Assembly (NCBI GenBank): GCA_016490735.1
Contig: JAEMWC010000959.1
Span: 30,001-94,000, forward strand
DNA length: 64,000 nucleotides
From: Pachyseris speciosa
Lineage: Eukaryota; Cnidaria; Anthozoa; Scleractinia; Pachyseridae
Reading direction: 5' to 3'
The first letter of the stretch is position 1. Each line of letters begins with the position of its first letter. Positions 54,201 to 64,000 of this stretch are shown here, in pieces. The notes under the pieces were generated by a model. It saw nothing but the letters and a program-made list of their open reading frames with translations. It was not told where the DNA came from and did no database searches. The position numbers and the translations under genes were made by a program.

Positions 54201-56524
54201 TTTTAATAAGTTAATTTTCAACGAAGACAGCACCGCCGACTATGAAATTAACTGTATGATGATAACGTCTAGTAAAACAACCACGAAAACTACAAGGCGT
54301 TTTGTGGCTTCTCTGTGTGATTGCGATTAATTAAAGGAACATAACTGTCAGTGGTGCTAACGACTTAAAACTAAAACATCTAATAAAAGTTAGTGTTTGT
54401 TTACATACCACCTCACTTGTAATTATGCCTTCGTTTATGTCGGCGGAATCAGGCACTGAGAAGACGACATTAAAGTTCTTTTAAGCTGAGTGTTTTATCA
54501 GAATTGCTTTAGAGGAATCCAACTGAAACACAAGCATTAAAATCAACATTGCAAATGGCTTGATAAAGGAAGAAATAAAAAAGAAAGAAGCAACAAAATC
54601 TTAGCTGTAAACTTAACATAGGCTATGTTAGCTATAACAGCTAAGTTGCAACTTAACATTGAGGTTAGTCATCGACCGGAGCCTGAGACATGCTTCGCCG
54701 TTTCTTTTGGGGCTGATAAAACGAGTATCATGCATGGCTTCATTGCAGAAAAACATGAAATGTTTAAGATCCAGCAAACTCCTAAAGAGCAACTGAATAG
54801 ATTAATAAAAACTGTGAGAAGCCATTTTAAGCTAGAACAGTATAGTTTATCATAAAGTATGCTCCAAATTTTTAATGAGAATGAGTCAAATAATCAAAGA
54901 CATCGTTGTAGAAACACACGCTTAGTATAATAGCCTGAAGCAACCGTTTCAAATAACAACCCATCCAAGATCTTCGGGAACGGATTTAAAATGGAAACAT
55001 AACGTCGAAATACATGTCACCCGTTTTCAAGTTTCTTAGTTAACTCTCACTGTTTCTTAGTAGAAAAGGTTTCTGTCGAATTTTGGTTTCCTTCAATTAT
55101 TGACGCTATCAAAAGTTGCTTTTTTTAATCAGTTACTTTTCCACGACTATGAAATTAACTGTATGCCAAGTGATAACGTCTAGTAAAACAATCACGAAAT
55201 TGACTAGAAGGCATTTTGTGACTTCCATGTGTGATTGCAATCAATTAAAGCGGGAACATAACTGTCAGTGGCACTAATGACTTAAAACTAAAACATCTAA
55301 TAAAAGTTAGTGTTTGTTTACATACCATCTCACCTGTAATTATGCCATCGTTTATGAAGCGCTGAGAAGACGACATTAACGTTCTTTTAAGCTGAGTGTA
55401 TCATCAGAATTGCATCAGAGGAATCCAACTGAAACACAAGCATTAAAATCAACATTACAAACGGCTTGATAAAAGAAGAAATAAGAAAGAAATAAGCAAT
55501 AAAATCTCAGCTGTAAGCTTGACATAAGCTATGTTAGCTTGAAGCTGAACAGACTGAACACAGGCTATGTTAGCTTAGACTGTAAGATATGTACAGTTTA
55601 CACGCTTAGACTGTAAGCTACGTTAGCTTAGACTAAAGCTATGTTATGGATGTTTATGCTAAGAGCCCGAACTGAGACGCAAGCAATAAAACCAACGTTA
55701 AATTTGTTTGATTTAGTGAAGCACAGGAAGAAATAAGGAAGGAAAATAATCTCATTTGCAGGATTCACATAACTTGATTATCGAGCGGAGCCCTAGTAAT
55801 ACTTTTCAAACTGATTAATGGCTACCTTTGTTCTCAATAGTAAGAGTGAGAAGAGAATGACCATTTCTTCCAATGAAGTGAAGAATTTAATATGCAACAG
55901 GACATCACTTCATTTACTTCAATTTCCGTTGGTGTGCCATTTTGTTGATTTTTCCCAGCCGAAGTACTGTCCACCATAAAATAATAAATTCTCCCCACTT
56001 GTGAGATCTGAAATTGATACAGTGGTGATGAGAATACAAATTCATATTTTGAGGCTTAACCCGAATCCTGACGGGAAAGGGATGGATTCTGCCCGCCTGG
56101 ATTTCGAACGTTTATAAACAGCAAACGCCACCAGACCACATGGACTCTCTACAACATTTGTCTGCGACCAATTTGATGCGGAGGTCAGTTGCCATTCAAG
56201 TTGATGTTACCGTGACAACCAAATTTTCACTAGGAGATTTTGCAGAAAGTGGGATTTTTTAGTTCTAATTGTCTAAAAGTTAACTTCTTTTTCTACTGTA
56301 AACATCGCGCTTTTGCATCTTTCACGTGATCTTGGGGAGGGGTGGGTGGGAGGGGTGCACAGTATGCCTCCCACCGGGTCAGAAAGGAAAATTATCGCAA
56401 CTTATTCCGGTGTAACTGTCGCTTCGAAATTTCAACGAAACCTTGGTAAATAAATGTGAATATATGAAAATCACCTACTATTTCTCACTCACGGGTTTAT
56501 TACGAACCAGCAAAATGACCAGCT

Positions 56525-56680
56525 CCGATGGCTTGTTAGCTCAGTCGGTAGAGCACTGCACCGGTATCGCAGTGGTCGTGGGTTTGAATCCCGTTTTCAG
56601 GTCTTATTTTCACTACTGGTTAAGTAGTGGTCATAGCTGCAGTGATCACATATCCATTTCGAAACCTTGGACTTTGGTGA
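56525..56680 (+). repeat. tRNA-derived SINE
   Basis: Starts GGCTTGTTAGCTCAGTCGGT (A box TAGCTCAGTCGG) with B box GGTTTGAATCC, then a stem-loop around CACTACTGGTTAAGTAGTGG. The tRNA-like region lacks a matching acceptor stem, so it is a SINE head. End approximate. Confidence 0.65.
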
Positions 56681-56849
56681 ATTAGAGGTAAGACTGTACA
56701 GGAGTGCATGGTATTTGCTCAGACAGGCACTCTTCTTGAACGCTTCAAGTACAAAGATCATCATATATGTTCTCCTCATTAATCGCTATATATTTTATTG
56801 TACATATGAGGAGAATTTGATTCATCATCATGACCTCCGATTATCATTT

Positions 56850-57470
56850 CTTATATTCTCATATGCGAGAAGTTCAAGTTGACTGTTGGGTACCTGGAAA
56901 GAGTTAAGAACATGCTCACGTCTTGCATGTTCATGATTTGTTCTAAACATTTCTAGCATTTTGAATTCATACCGGCGGTGTAGCATGAAAATCTTGCAAT
57001 AGTCTTTTATATTTGGTGGATTGGCGCGATTTTTTTGTGTTTTGCGGGAACAAATTTCTACTGTCCAAGACGACTGAAATTTCTGATGGTAACCAAATTT
57101 TGCGATTTTCTGTTCAAGTAGCAGAAGATTACTTGATATTTTTAACTTTTGTTCCTTGTTAAGCTACTGTACGCTCTACTGAGAGACATTTCATTGAATT
57201 CGAAGGTGAGACATTACTGACCTAAAGGAATAACATAAAATAGGTCCGCAATGCGTACATATGTGGCTTACAAAATTTAGCTGCTTCGACATGAAGCTGT
57301 AAAACTATTAGTATTTATCTGTTTTCTTATCAAGTTTCTATTAGTAGAGCTACTTGTGATTACAGTTAGATAGTTTTCCATATTGTTCCTGTCAATCAAT
57401 AAAACAAGATAACTAGCATACAATAAACCATTATTTTCTGAGTTCCTGAAATCCTCATTTTCAAGATGAG
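56850..57470. other. No gene recognised
   Basis: AT-rich with only short frames. Nothing supportable. Confidence 0.4.
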
Positions 57471-57473
57471 GGT

Positions 57474-57474
<1 letters not shown>

Positions 57475-57506
<32 letters not shown>

Positions 57507-57525
57507 TAATAATAATAATGATAAC
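57475..57525. repeat. (AAT)n microsatellite
   Basis: About 16 AAT/ATA triplets with small interruptions. Confidence 0.95.
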
Positions 57526-57569
57526 AACAACTCTAGTTAAGTCTCAAATATTTCTAGCCGAGCACAGAA

Positions 57570-57740
57570 GCTCTACTAATTTGGGAGACTAAATCAAATC
57601 AAAACAAAATCAAACCAAATCAAATGTTGGCTTTTGGCGGGATGGGAAAACCGGAGTACCCGGAGAAAAACTTCTCGGAGCAGAGTAGAGAACCAACAAA
57701 CTCAGCCCACTTATGACGCTGGGAATCGAGGCTTCCAAGT
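57570..57740 (-). repeat. Probable tRNA-derived SINE fragment, reverse orientation
   Basis: Contains AAAACCGGAGTACCCGGAGA and CAACAAACTCAGCCCAC, segments I associate with a widespread marine-invertebrate SINE lying on the minus strand. It ends at GGGAATCGAGGC, which resembles a B box in reverse, and lacks the remaining tRNA part. Confidence 0.4.
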
Positions 57741-57753
57741 ACTTTCAGACACG

Positions 57754-58612
57754 AAGGCCGTAGCTAGCCTAAGGGCAAGGTGGGCAGTTGCTACCCCAAA
57801 CATGTTGGAACAATTCTTTTAAGGACCTCTTGCTGGAGTGTTGGGCAGATAGTTTAAACTTTACTGATATCACCTTGAAACTTTGCACAACCGCTTCGCT
57901 CAGAAAACAAAAGAGATCAGCAATATTCAAACAATACACAATAAACTGTCAACATTTCCCAAGAGTTTTTCATGTGAGCGAAAACTGTAAAGAGTGAGGA
58001 TTTAATGCCGGGCGATAATGATCTCTAACCTCACGGAACTGCCAAGGCTACAACAAGGAAAACAACTTACAAGAAAATATTGCCATGTTTGTCACTACAT
58101 ACCATCCATCAATGCGTGCCCTTAAACAAGCATTAGGAAAAAACTGGGGCTAAATACAGAAGCAGCCGTTGCCGACAACTATCTACACAAATCCCCCGAT
58201 GATATCAGTTAAGAGAAGTAAATCTTTCAAAGATCTGATCGTCAGAGCAAAAATTTAAATATAGGCTAAAGAGAATCGCAACCGCAAAACCCTCTAAGAC
58301 AATCAATTCTCTTCCTTCGTTCTTCGCTCGTTGTTGCGCCTACCACAAATATTTGAGAGCCTAGAACAGGCTACAAACCACGGGGTATTCTTTGTAAGCT
58401 TGTCTATTCTTTAAATTGAGCGATATATCAATAGCTTACAAAACCTTGGACTAATTAACATTTCCTTTTGACGAAATATCTATGAAAGTAGCATATCCGA
58501 GTCTCTAGATTTCAGATGTTCGGAGAACATTCCCCCAGAGCCCGGTAATGGCTTTGGTCTCCGGCGCTTGGCTTCATTGCATCCCTAGTCAAAAATTTCT
58601 AGCTACGGCCTT
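57754..58612. mobile_element. DNA element with 14-bp perfect TIRs
   Basis: AAGGCCGTAGCTAG at 57754-57767 and CTAGCTACGGCCTT at 58599-58612 are exact inverse copies 859 bp apart end to end. The interior holds only short frames. No clear target duplication is visible. Confidence 0.5.
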
Positions 58613-58626
58613 GGACATGCTCCCAG

Positions 58627-58835
58627 CGTCAGTAGCTTCATAGCTCAGTTGGTTAGAGCATCGCACCGGTAATCGCGAGGTCACGGGTTCAAACCCCGTT
58701 GAAGTCCTGAATTTTTCAGGCTTCTTTTCGCAATTGCATAAATTGCGTTCACAACTGCAAGGATCATTCTTCATTTGATTTCATTTCCGCAGTTCATATA
58801 TGATTCATTTCATATATCATTCACAAAGATGAAAG
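58627..58835 (+). repeat. tRNA-derived SINE, nearly full length
   Basis: GCTTCATAGCTCAGTTGGTT (A box) and GGGTTCAAACCCC (B box), then TTGAAGTCCTGAATTTTTCAGG, a body with CAATTGCATAAATTGCG, and a tail of repeated TTCATATAT motifs. This is the pattern of an abundant coral SINE in my knowledge of the group. The extra bases in the tRNA-like arms exclude a working tRNA. Confidence 0.75.
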
Positions 58836-60190
58836 AATAACTGAATTTACACAAATACAAAATGGCCGCTTTCTGAAGCTTATGTAACTTGGCCGAGCGT
58901 AGACTGGAACCTATCTAAGCCACGTGACAAGCTCTTTGTTCACCGTGACAAATCCAGCCATATAAGCCAGGAATATATCTTGGGCGATGTCATAGAGTGG
59001 TTTACACTGCGTGAAAGGCACAGAAAAATCAAACAAAAATCAATATTAGGAGTTAAAAAGGCAGAGTTCTTTATAGAATTGTGGGGAATTTGGGTTCCAA
59101 TACTGATGTCATTTGCGACTGTGATTTGCACTGACAGCGGTGTTGCATCTGTTAACACGCCCGCCGACAGGGCGCGAAAACGGCTGAACATGCGCAGTAT
59201 GAGTCCAGCGTTCATCGGCTCGGACTCCCGCCGTTCGATTTTCAAAATGGCGGACAACGAATCAAAAACGAACACATCATTAGAAAGCCCACAGAGCCGC
59301 TGATCTTCGCCCATCAGTTGTACGACCTCGTTACAAAAATAGTGCTATGAATCGAGGACTTGTTGTGGTTGTTTGTGAAGTCATCGGCGAAACGATGCTC
59401 TTAAAATCAGCTGCCATTAGTGGCTGATCTTTGGGACAAAAGTGATGCTTCTTGTATTTTGTCAGGAAAGGTTTTTGCCTTTTCATAAGATCGCCGCTTA
59501 ATCAGTAAGCTCAAGAAAGATAAATGTTTGAGATTATCACTTTGCCTATAACATATCAAAAATGACTTTATTTTTTTCATTTCTATGAAAATTTGTTAAT
59601 GCTTTTTAAAGGAGGGCTGTTGCTGTGACACTCTAAGAAGGAGAACGAAGGTTATTTGTCACAGTTGTCTGCCAAGACTGCGGCTCAGTGAGTAATGCAA
59701 TCGCTTAACAATGCAGATTGTTTACGAATATAAGCTTAGAGTTTTCCGAAAATAACGTTGCTGCTATAGTTTTGTCGATTCATTTTAGTTTATTGTAAGT
59801 TGGAAGTTTTGTAATTTCTTAAGAGTATTAAAGAGGTTTGTTAATTTTAATGAATTCTTCGTCTTCTTTTCGTTTTTTTCGTCTGCTTTGCTTGCATTTG
59901 CACACGTCATTTATTTCCCCACGCAAACTGCGGCTTCAAGGGAAATTGTTGACAGCCGTTGTTTCTGGTATGTAAGAGTTAAGATTTTTTTCTTCTCGTA
60001 AAAATGAATTGTCTAAGAGCCCCACGAGCGTTGCGACAGACGTCTGTTGTCGATGACTGTTGGCGTAGTTAATATCTCTTTGTTGGCAGAATCACAAGCA
60101 CGGGCCTGTGGGTATTTGACTGAAGCGACGCTCTGCAAACAAGCACTACGACAAAACAATTAGCCAAAGCAAATTAAATTGCTGCTTCCG
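58836..60190. other. Mixed region, possible host promoter; no gene defined
   Basis: Near 59,150-59,260 the sequence is richer in CpG and contains ACATGCGCAGTA, similar to an NRF1 site, then AAAATGGCGGAC. This could be a promoter or first exon of a host gene, but no reading frame is convincing. Confidence 0.3.
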
Positions 60191-60197
60191 TGAACAG

Positions 60198-60363
60198 GAT
60201 GATTGACGTGGCAATTGTTTTATGTCCACGGCGATTATTTCTGGTGTTCAACTGTTTTCAAAACCTTTTCCACACCGGAACATTTCTTTGTGAAAAACAT
60301 TTATTGCTGGCCGATCATGATAAGAGGATCTGCAACAACGAAGGATACATTCCGCCTAAAAAG
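60198..60363 (+). CDS. Possible internal exon of an unknown host gene
   Basis: A 166-base open segment between AACAG and AAAG|GTAAGAC, encoding a frame with FHTGTFLCEKHLLLADHDKR. The donor is strong; the acceptor has little pyrimidine before it. No domain recognised and no neighbouring exon identified. Confidence 0.2.
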
Positions 60364-60629
60364 GTAAGACATTTGCGTTGTTAAATTCCACCCACTCCCG
60401 AAGCGTTGCTTTGCATAACAAAAGGATTTGCAGACGTTTTGGACAACCTTCCCCTCCCACAGACACACCCCCAGTCATACATTGTTTGGTTGGTTGGTTT
60501 GTTTCTTAATCGACTAGCGCTCAGTCTCAAAAACCCGAGTCTACAAAACCCTGACAGGGGAGAACTCCTAAGAAAAATTGAAGACCTTGAAATGGGTAAA
60601 AAGAAATGGAAGAATAGAGGAAAGCAGAA

Positions 60630-60634
60630 GAAAA

Positions 60635-60665
<31 letters not shown>

Positions 60666-60669
60666 CACT
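60630..60669. repeat. Poly-A/(CA)n microsatellite
   Basis: About 21 A followed by nine or ten CA units. Confidence 0.95.
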
Positions 60670-61408
60670 TTTGTCGAACACAATTGAATATTGTGAGTAT
60701 ATATTCCATTCTATTCCATGTGAAATATGTAAGACTGTTACGCTAACCATGAAACAAAAATTTCTCTGGCTTCTACAGGACTTGAAATGGTCAGTTGTGA
60801 TGAGATGGCGTGCAAGACAACAAGTGTACCGGCTGAAATGAACATGTTGATGATCACAAATTAACGTCTCTGCCAAACTGCCAAGAAAAGAAGCCATGTT
60901 GACTACCTTAGTGTTTTAATAACCCCTTTAAACGACGTTGAACTGAATTTTGACTCGATTTTTACTTGCGGTAAAAAACATATTTCCCCTATTGAAACAC
61001 CTCAAATAACACCACAAATCAACAGTAAATATAAGAAAACAAGATTTTTTTAAATATCCACACCAACATTATTGTAATAGAATAGAATAAAAGGTGTGGT
61101 CATCTACAGTTGTTGCAAATGTTGCAAACAGATCATTACTTGATGAATAGATATTTTGCCAACAGAAATAACTCGGCAAAATATACATGCCCACTTGATA
61201 GAAAAACAACAACAAAAAGATGAACTGAACAGTGAATTAAAATAAAACACCATGCTTCAAAGGAAACTTAGAAGTACACTTTTTAAAAGAAGATTTAAGA
61301 TATAATGACAATTGTCATGTGTAAGGCAACATAATTTAGCCTTAATTTGTCCCTTCCAAAAATAACAGTTAACAGTTCCTATTTTATATCACATAGTTTG
61401 AGCCACTC
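60670..61408. other. No gene recognised
   Basis: AT-rich; only short frames. Nothing supportable. Confidence 0.4.
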
Positions 61409-61411
61409 TAA

Positions 61412-61823
61412 GGGGGTGATCACATGGCGAATTTCAGCCTGGGCTGAACTTTCAGCACGGTTAGCTGGGCTGAGATTTTAGCCCAGGTTCTGGAAGAAAC
61501 CCTCTTAATATGAAAGTGGCGATTACGTGGAGAAGGTTTCTGCCCGGGCTGAAAATCCTAGCTGGTTTGTGAAACCAAGCTAGGATTTTCAGCCTGGGCA
61601 AACAGGCTGAAAAATCTGCAAAATGTCCATATAATCGAAATGGAAATTCAGCCCGGGCTGAAAAGGCAACATGAGCATGCGCAGTGAGGTTGTTTTCTAG
61701 GAAACAAGATAGCTTATATTTCAGCACGGGTTGAAATTTGTCATGTAATCGCAACAGTATTTCAGCCCGCCCCACTGGACTGAAATTTCAGCCCAGGCTG
61801 AAATTTGCCATGGAATCAGGCTC
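61412..61823. mobile_element. Harbinger-like MITE rich in CAGCCCGGGCTG palindromes
   Basis: Inverted ends of about 40 bp (GGGGGTGATCACATGGCGAA against the inverse of the right end) flanked by TAA at 61409-61411 and 61824-61826. A 3-bp TAA/TTA duplication and G-rich ends fit the PIF/Harbinger superfamily. Inside, TTTCAGCCCGGGCTGAAA-type palindromes recur about eight times in varied form. No protein encoded. Confidence 0.65.
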
Positions 61824-61829
61824 TAAAAC

Positions 61830-62510
61830 TCCCTTAGATTAGACTTGAAAGGTCCTGTAACAGACATTCAGTCAAACTTTGTGCAAAAATGCCTAAAAAC
61901 ATTATTTCTTGTTACTGACCCTCAAAAAATGAGAAAGAGTTTTCAGCAATCTTGTGAAGCAATTCCATATGCCATTCATTACACATCACAAGAATGGAGG
62001 AAATAACTTATATCTAGCACAATGAAGTGGTTCTGAATGGAAAGTATGAAGTTCTCAAGTAACAGTAACCTATAGCAATAAGAGTGCATCTTACTGTAGC
62101 AAAAGGATGAAATAAATGTTTTATTTTAATTTGTACATGTAATGCTCAAATATTAACTATAATGATACATCTGTATCACCCCTACCCTCAGTCCCAATCC
62201 CAGTGTAGTACAGAAATACCTGACAAATCTTGAGGTCAACACACTGATGATACTCTTGCAACAAAATCAACTTACTGGTGGTCAAACAATACAATCCATC
62301 CGTGCCAAACCTAAAGAACATCTTAATGAGCAAATGGCATTTAATCGAGAATCAACCTTTGCTGAAAGAAATTTATCAGGCTTCACCAATTATATCCTAC
62401 AAGAGAGGAAAATCTTTAAAAGACATACCCGTAAGAGCCAACATCTAAAGGTCGAGTATACAACATGGGCGAGACCAGCAGGAGTCGTGTTAGGTCTGTC
62501 AACACTTCAA
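61830..62510. other. No gene recognised; one short open frame
   Basis: A frame at 62,247-62,500 has protein-like composition (ANEQMAFNRESTF-type region) but no identified domain, and it runs into the satellite. Not annotated as a gene. Confidence 0.3.
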
Positions 62511-62512
62511 AA

Positions 62513-64000
62513 CAACGTTCGGGGGTTGTATTTCTTACGTTCGGGGTTATAATTCTTACGTTCGTGGGTTGTAATTTCTTACTTTCGGGGGTTGTAAGTT
62601 CTTAGGTTCGGGGGTTGTAAGTTCTTACGTTCGGGGGTTACAATTCTTACGTTCGGGGGTTGTATTTCTTACGTTCGGGGTTGTAATTTCGGATCATTAT
62701 ATGCATCTGGGAAAAGGTCGCTATATAAAATTTGTCACAACAAATAATGAAAACACCCTTATGTAATTCACAACACCAGAAACCCGCTATATGACCAACG
62801 AGTGTAAGAACTTACAACCCCCGAACATAAGAGCTTACAACCCACGAACGTAAGAATTATAACCCCCGAAAGTAAGAAATACAACCCAAGAACGTAAGAA
62901 ATTACAACCCCCGAACGTAAGAAATACAACCCCCGAACGTAAGAATTGTAACCCCCGAACGTAGGAATTGTAACCCCGAACGTAAGAACTTACAACCCCC
63001 GAACGTAAGAATTGTAACCCCCGAACGTAAGAAATACAACCCCCGTTCGGAGAATGTAAGTTCTTACGTTCGGGGTTATAATTCTTACGTTCGGGGATTG
63101 TAGGTTCTTACGTTCGGGGGTTATAATTATAATTCTTACGTTCGGGAGTTGTATTTTGTGAAGTTCGGGGTTTGTAATTTCGTACTTTCGGGGTTGTATT
63201 TCTTACGTTCGGGGTTGCATTTCTCACGTTCGGGGGTTGTATTTATTACGTTGGGGGGTTGTAATTCTTACGTTCGGGGGTTGCATTTCTTACGTTCAGG
63301 GGTTGTAAGTTCTTACGTTCGGGGGTTGTAAGTTCGGGGGTTGTATTTCTTACGTTCGGGGGTTGCATTTCTTACGCTCGGGGTTAGTAAGTTCTTACGT
63401 TCGGGGTTGTAATATCTTACGTTCGGGGATTGTATTTCTTACGTTCGGGGGTTGCATTTCTTACGTTCGGAGGTTGCATTTCTTACGTTCGGGGGTTGTA
63501 AGTTCTTACGTTCGGGTTTGTATTTCTTACGTTCGGGGGTTGTAAGTTCTTATGTTCGGAGGTTGTAAGCTCTTACGTTCGGGGGTTGAAAGTTCTTACG
63601 TTCGGGGATTGCATTTCTTAGGTTCGGGGGTTGCATTTCTTACGTTCGGGGGTAACCGTTGTATTTCTTACGTTCGGGGTTGTAAGTTCTTACGTTCGGG
63701 GGTTGAAAGTTCTTACGTTCGGGGGTTGTAAGTTCTTTCGTTCGGGGTTGCATTTCTTACGTTCGGGGGTTGTAATTTCTTACGTCCGGGGTTTGTATTT
63801 CTTACGTTCGTGGGTTGTATTTCTTACGTTCGGGAGTTATAATTCTTACTGTCGGGGGTTGAATTCTTACGTTCGGGGTTGTACTTCTAACGTTAGGGGG
63901 GTGTAGGTTCTTACGTTCGTGGTTGTATTTCTTACGCTCGGGGGTCTGAAGTTCTTATGTTCGCGGGTTGTATGTTTTACGTTCGTGGGTTGTAAGCTCT
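62513..64000. repeat. Satellite of about 22-bp units with a strand switch
   Basis: The unit TTCTTACGTTCGGGGGTTGTAA repeats with length variation of 18-25 bp. It reads forward at 62,513-62,695, in reverse complement at 62,800-63,045, then forward again to the window end. A unique spacer of about 110 bp separates the first two blocks. Open frames through it have the same composition in all copies and are not genes. Confidence 0.9.

Larger units (their letters stand above)
40890..56240. repeat. 15-kb array of diverged repeat modules
   Basis: Several modules of 150-600 bp recur in the same order and orientation. One containing GACATGTTGACCATAG occurs near 42,776, 45,050, 49,055, 52,922 and 53,677, with a variant near 54,630. 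One with CGTCGAAATACATGTCACCC occurs near 43,145, 45,435, 49,420, 53,310, 54,070 and 55,005. A third with CCAACTGAAACACAAGCATT occurs near 43,590, 45,875, 49,840, 54,520 and 55,425. The block 48,420-52,310 repeats the order of the preceding block, suggesting a higher-order unit of about 3.5-4 kb. Short open frames recur but break in different copies, so I treat the array as non-coding. Confidence 0.8.

Noticed and set aside
42820..54855. Recurring 60-75-residue ORFs in the array
   Set aside because: The same segment is open in some copies and broken in others with no bias toward conservative change; treated as non-coding.
56525..56600. Functional tRNA (Thr-like)
   Set aside because: Anticodon arm and acceptor ends do not pair as required and a SINE-like body follows directly.
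58940..59314. Overlapping ORFs on both strands near a CpG-rich stretch
   Set aside because: Neither translation has a recognisable domain or splice context; more likely promoter or first-exon DNA.
62247..62500. Host or toxin-like gene fragment
   Set aside because: Composition is protein-like but no motif is secure and the frame ends in satellite; no function claimed.
62513..64000. CRISPR-like array
   Set aside because: Units are contiguous without unique spacers, vary in length and lie in animal DNA; this is a satellite.

Overview
This is animal nuclear DNA, most likely from an anthozoan (a stony coral or close hexacorallian relative). The basis is a multi-exon NLR immune gene with anthozoan-style architecture, tRNA-derived SINEs of a type I associate with corals, many short inverted-repeat transposons, and Polinton/Maverick-type integrated viruses with the gene set found in cnidarian genomes. 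Species assignment is inference. LAYOUT. 1-4,185: repeat-rich flank with a SINE, a 20-bp minisatellite, a 98-bp tandem repeat, a MITE-like element and a broken reverse transcriptase fragment. 4,186-29,743: two Polinton-like elements, one inside the other. The outer one (A) has lost its left half and survives as 4,186-9,719 and 26,762-29,743. The inner one (B, 9,720-26,761, about 17.0 kb) sits inside the DNA polymerase gene of A: the polymerase sequence of A stops at the left end of B and resumes at the matching position on the right, with a near-matching 6-bp duplication (TCAAGA/TTAAGA). B carries terminal inverted repeats of about 510 bp. The outermost 200 bp of each repeat is itself a long imperfect palindrome around a GC-rich, asymmetric 19-nt loop; A has the same structure at its surviving end. 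29,744-31,197: short spacer. 31,198-40,316 (minus strand): one NLR gene, with an N-terminal DZIP3-like HEPN domain that keeps an RNx4H motif, short phase-1 coiled-coil exons (one of them frameshifted), and a large terminal exon with NACHT plus 12 leucine-rich repeats. About 40,890-56,240: a 15-kb array of diverged repeat modules upstream of the NLR, interrupted by three small DNA transposons with visible target-site duplications. 56,240-64,000: SINEs, an (AAT)n microsatellite, a TIR element, a Harbinger-like MITE, a possible host exon, and a satellite array of about 22-bp units that changes strand internally. HOW THE GENES WORK TOGETHER. Element B encodes, from left to right, short leader-peptide ORFs, two minus-strand structural or membrane proteins, an unassigned plus-strand structural candidate, small membrane proteins, a coiled-coil membrane protein, the major capsid protein, the packaging ATPase, a run of small membrane or helical proteins, an integrase, and on the opposite strand a type B DNA polymerase. 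This is a complete-looking virus-like set (replication, integration, capsid, packaging), except that I found no Ulp1/adenain-type protease. Nearly every gene in both copies has stops, frameshifts or lost catalytic residues, so both are fossils. Comparing A with B shows four small-ORF cassettes present in B and absent from A, each at a gene boundary. The NLR next door is a host immune receptor whose first domain resembles an RNA-cleaving HEPN nuclease; a functional link to the viral fossils is speculative.
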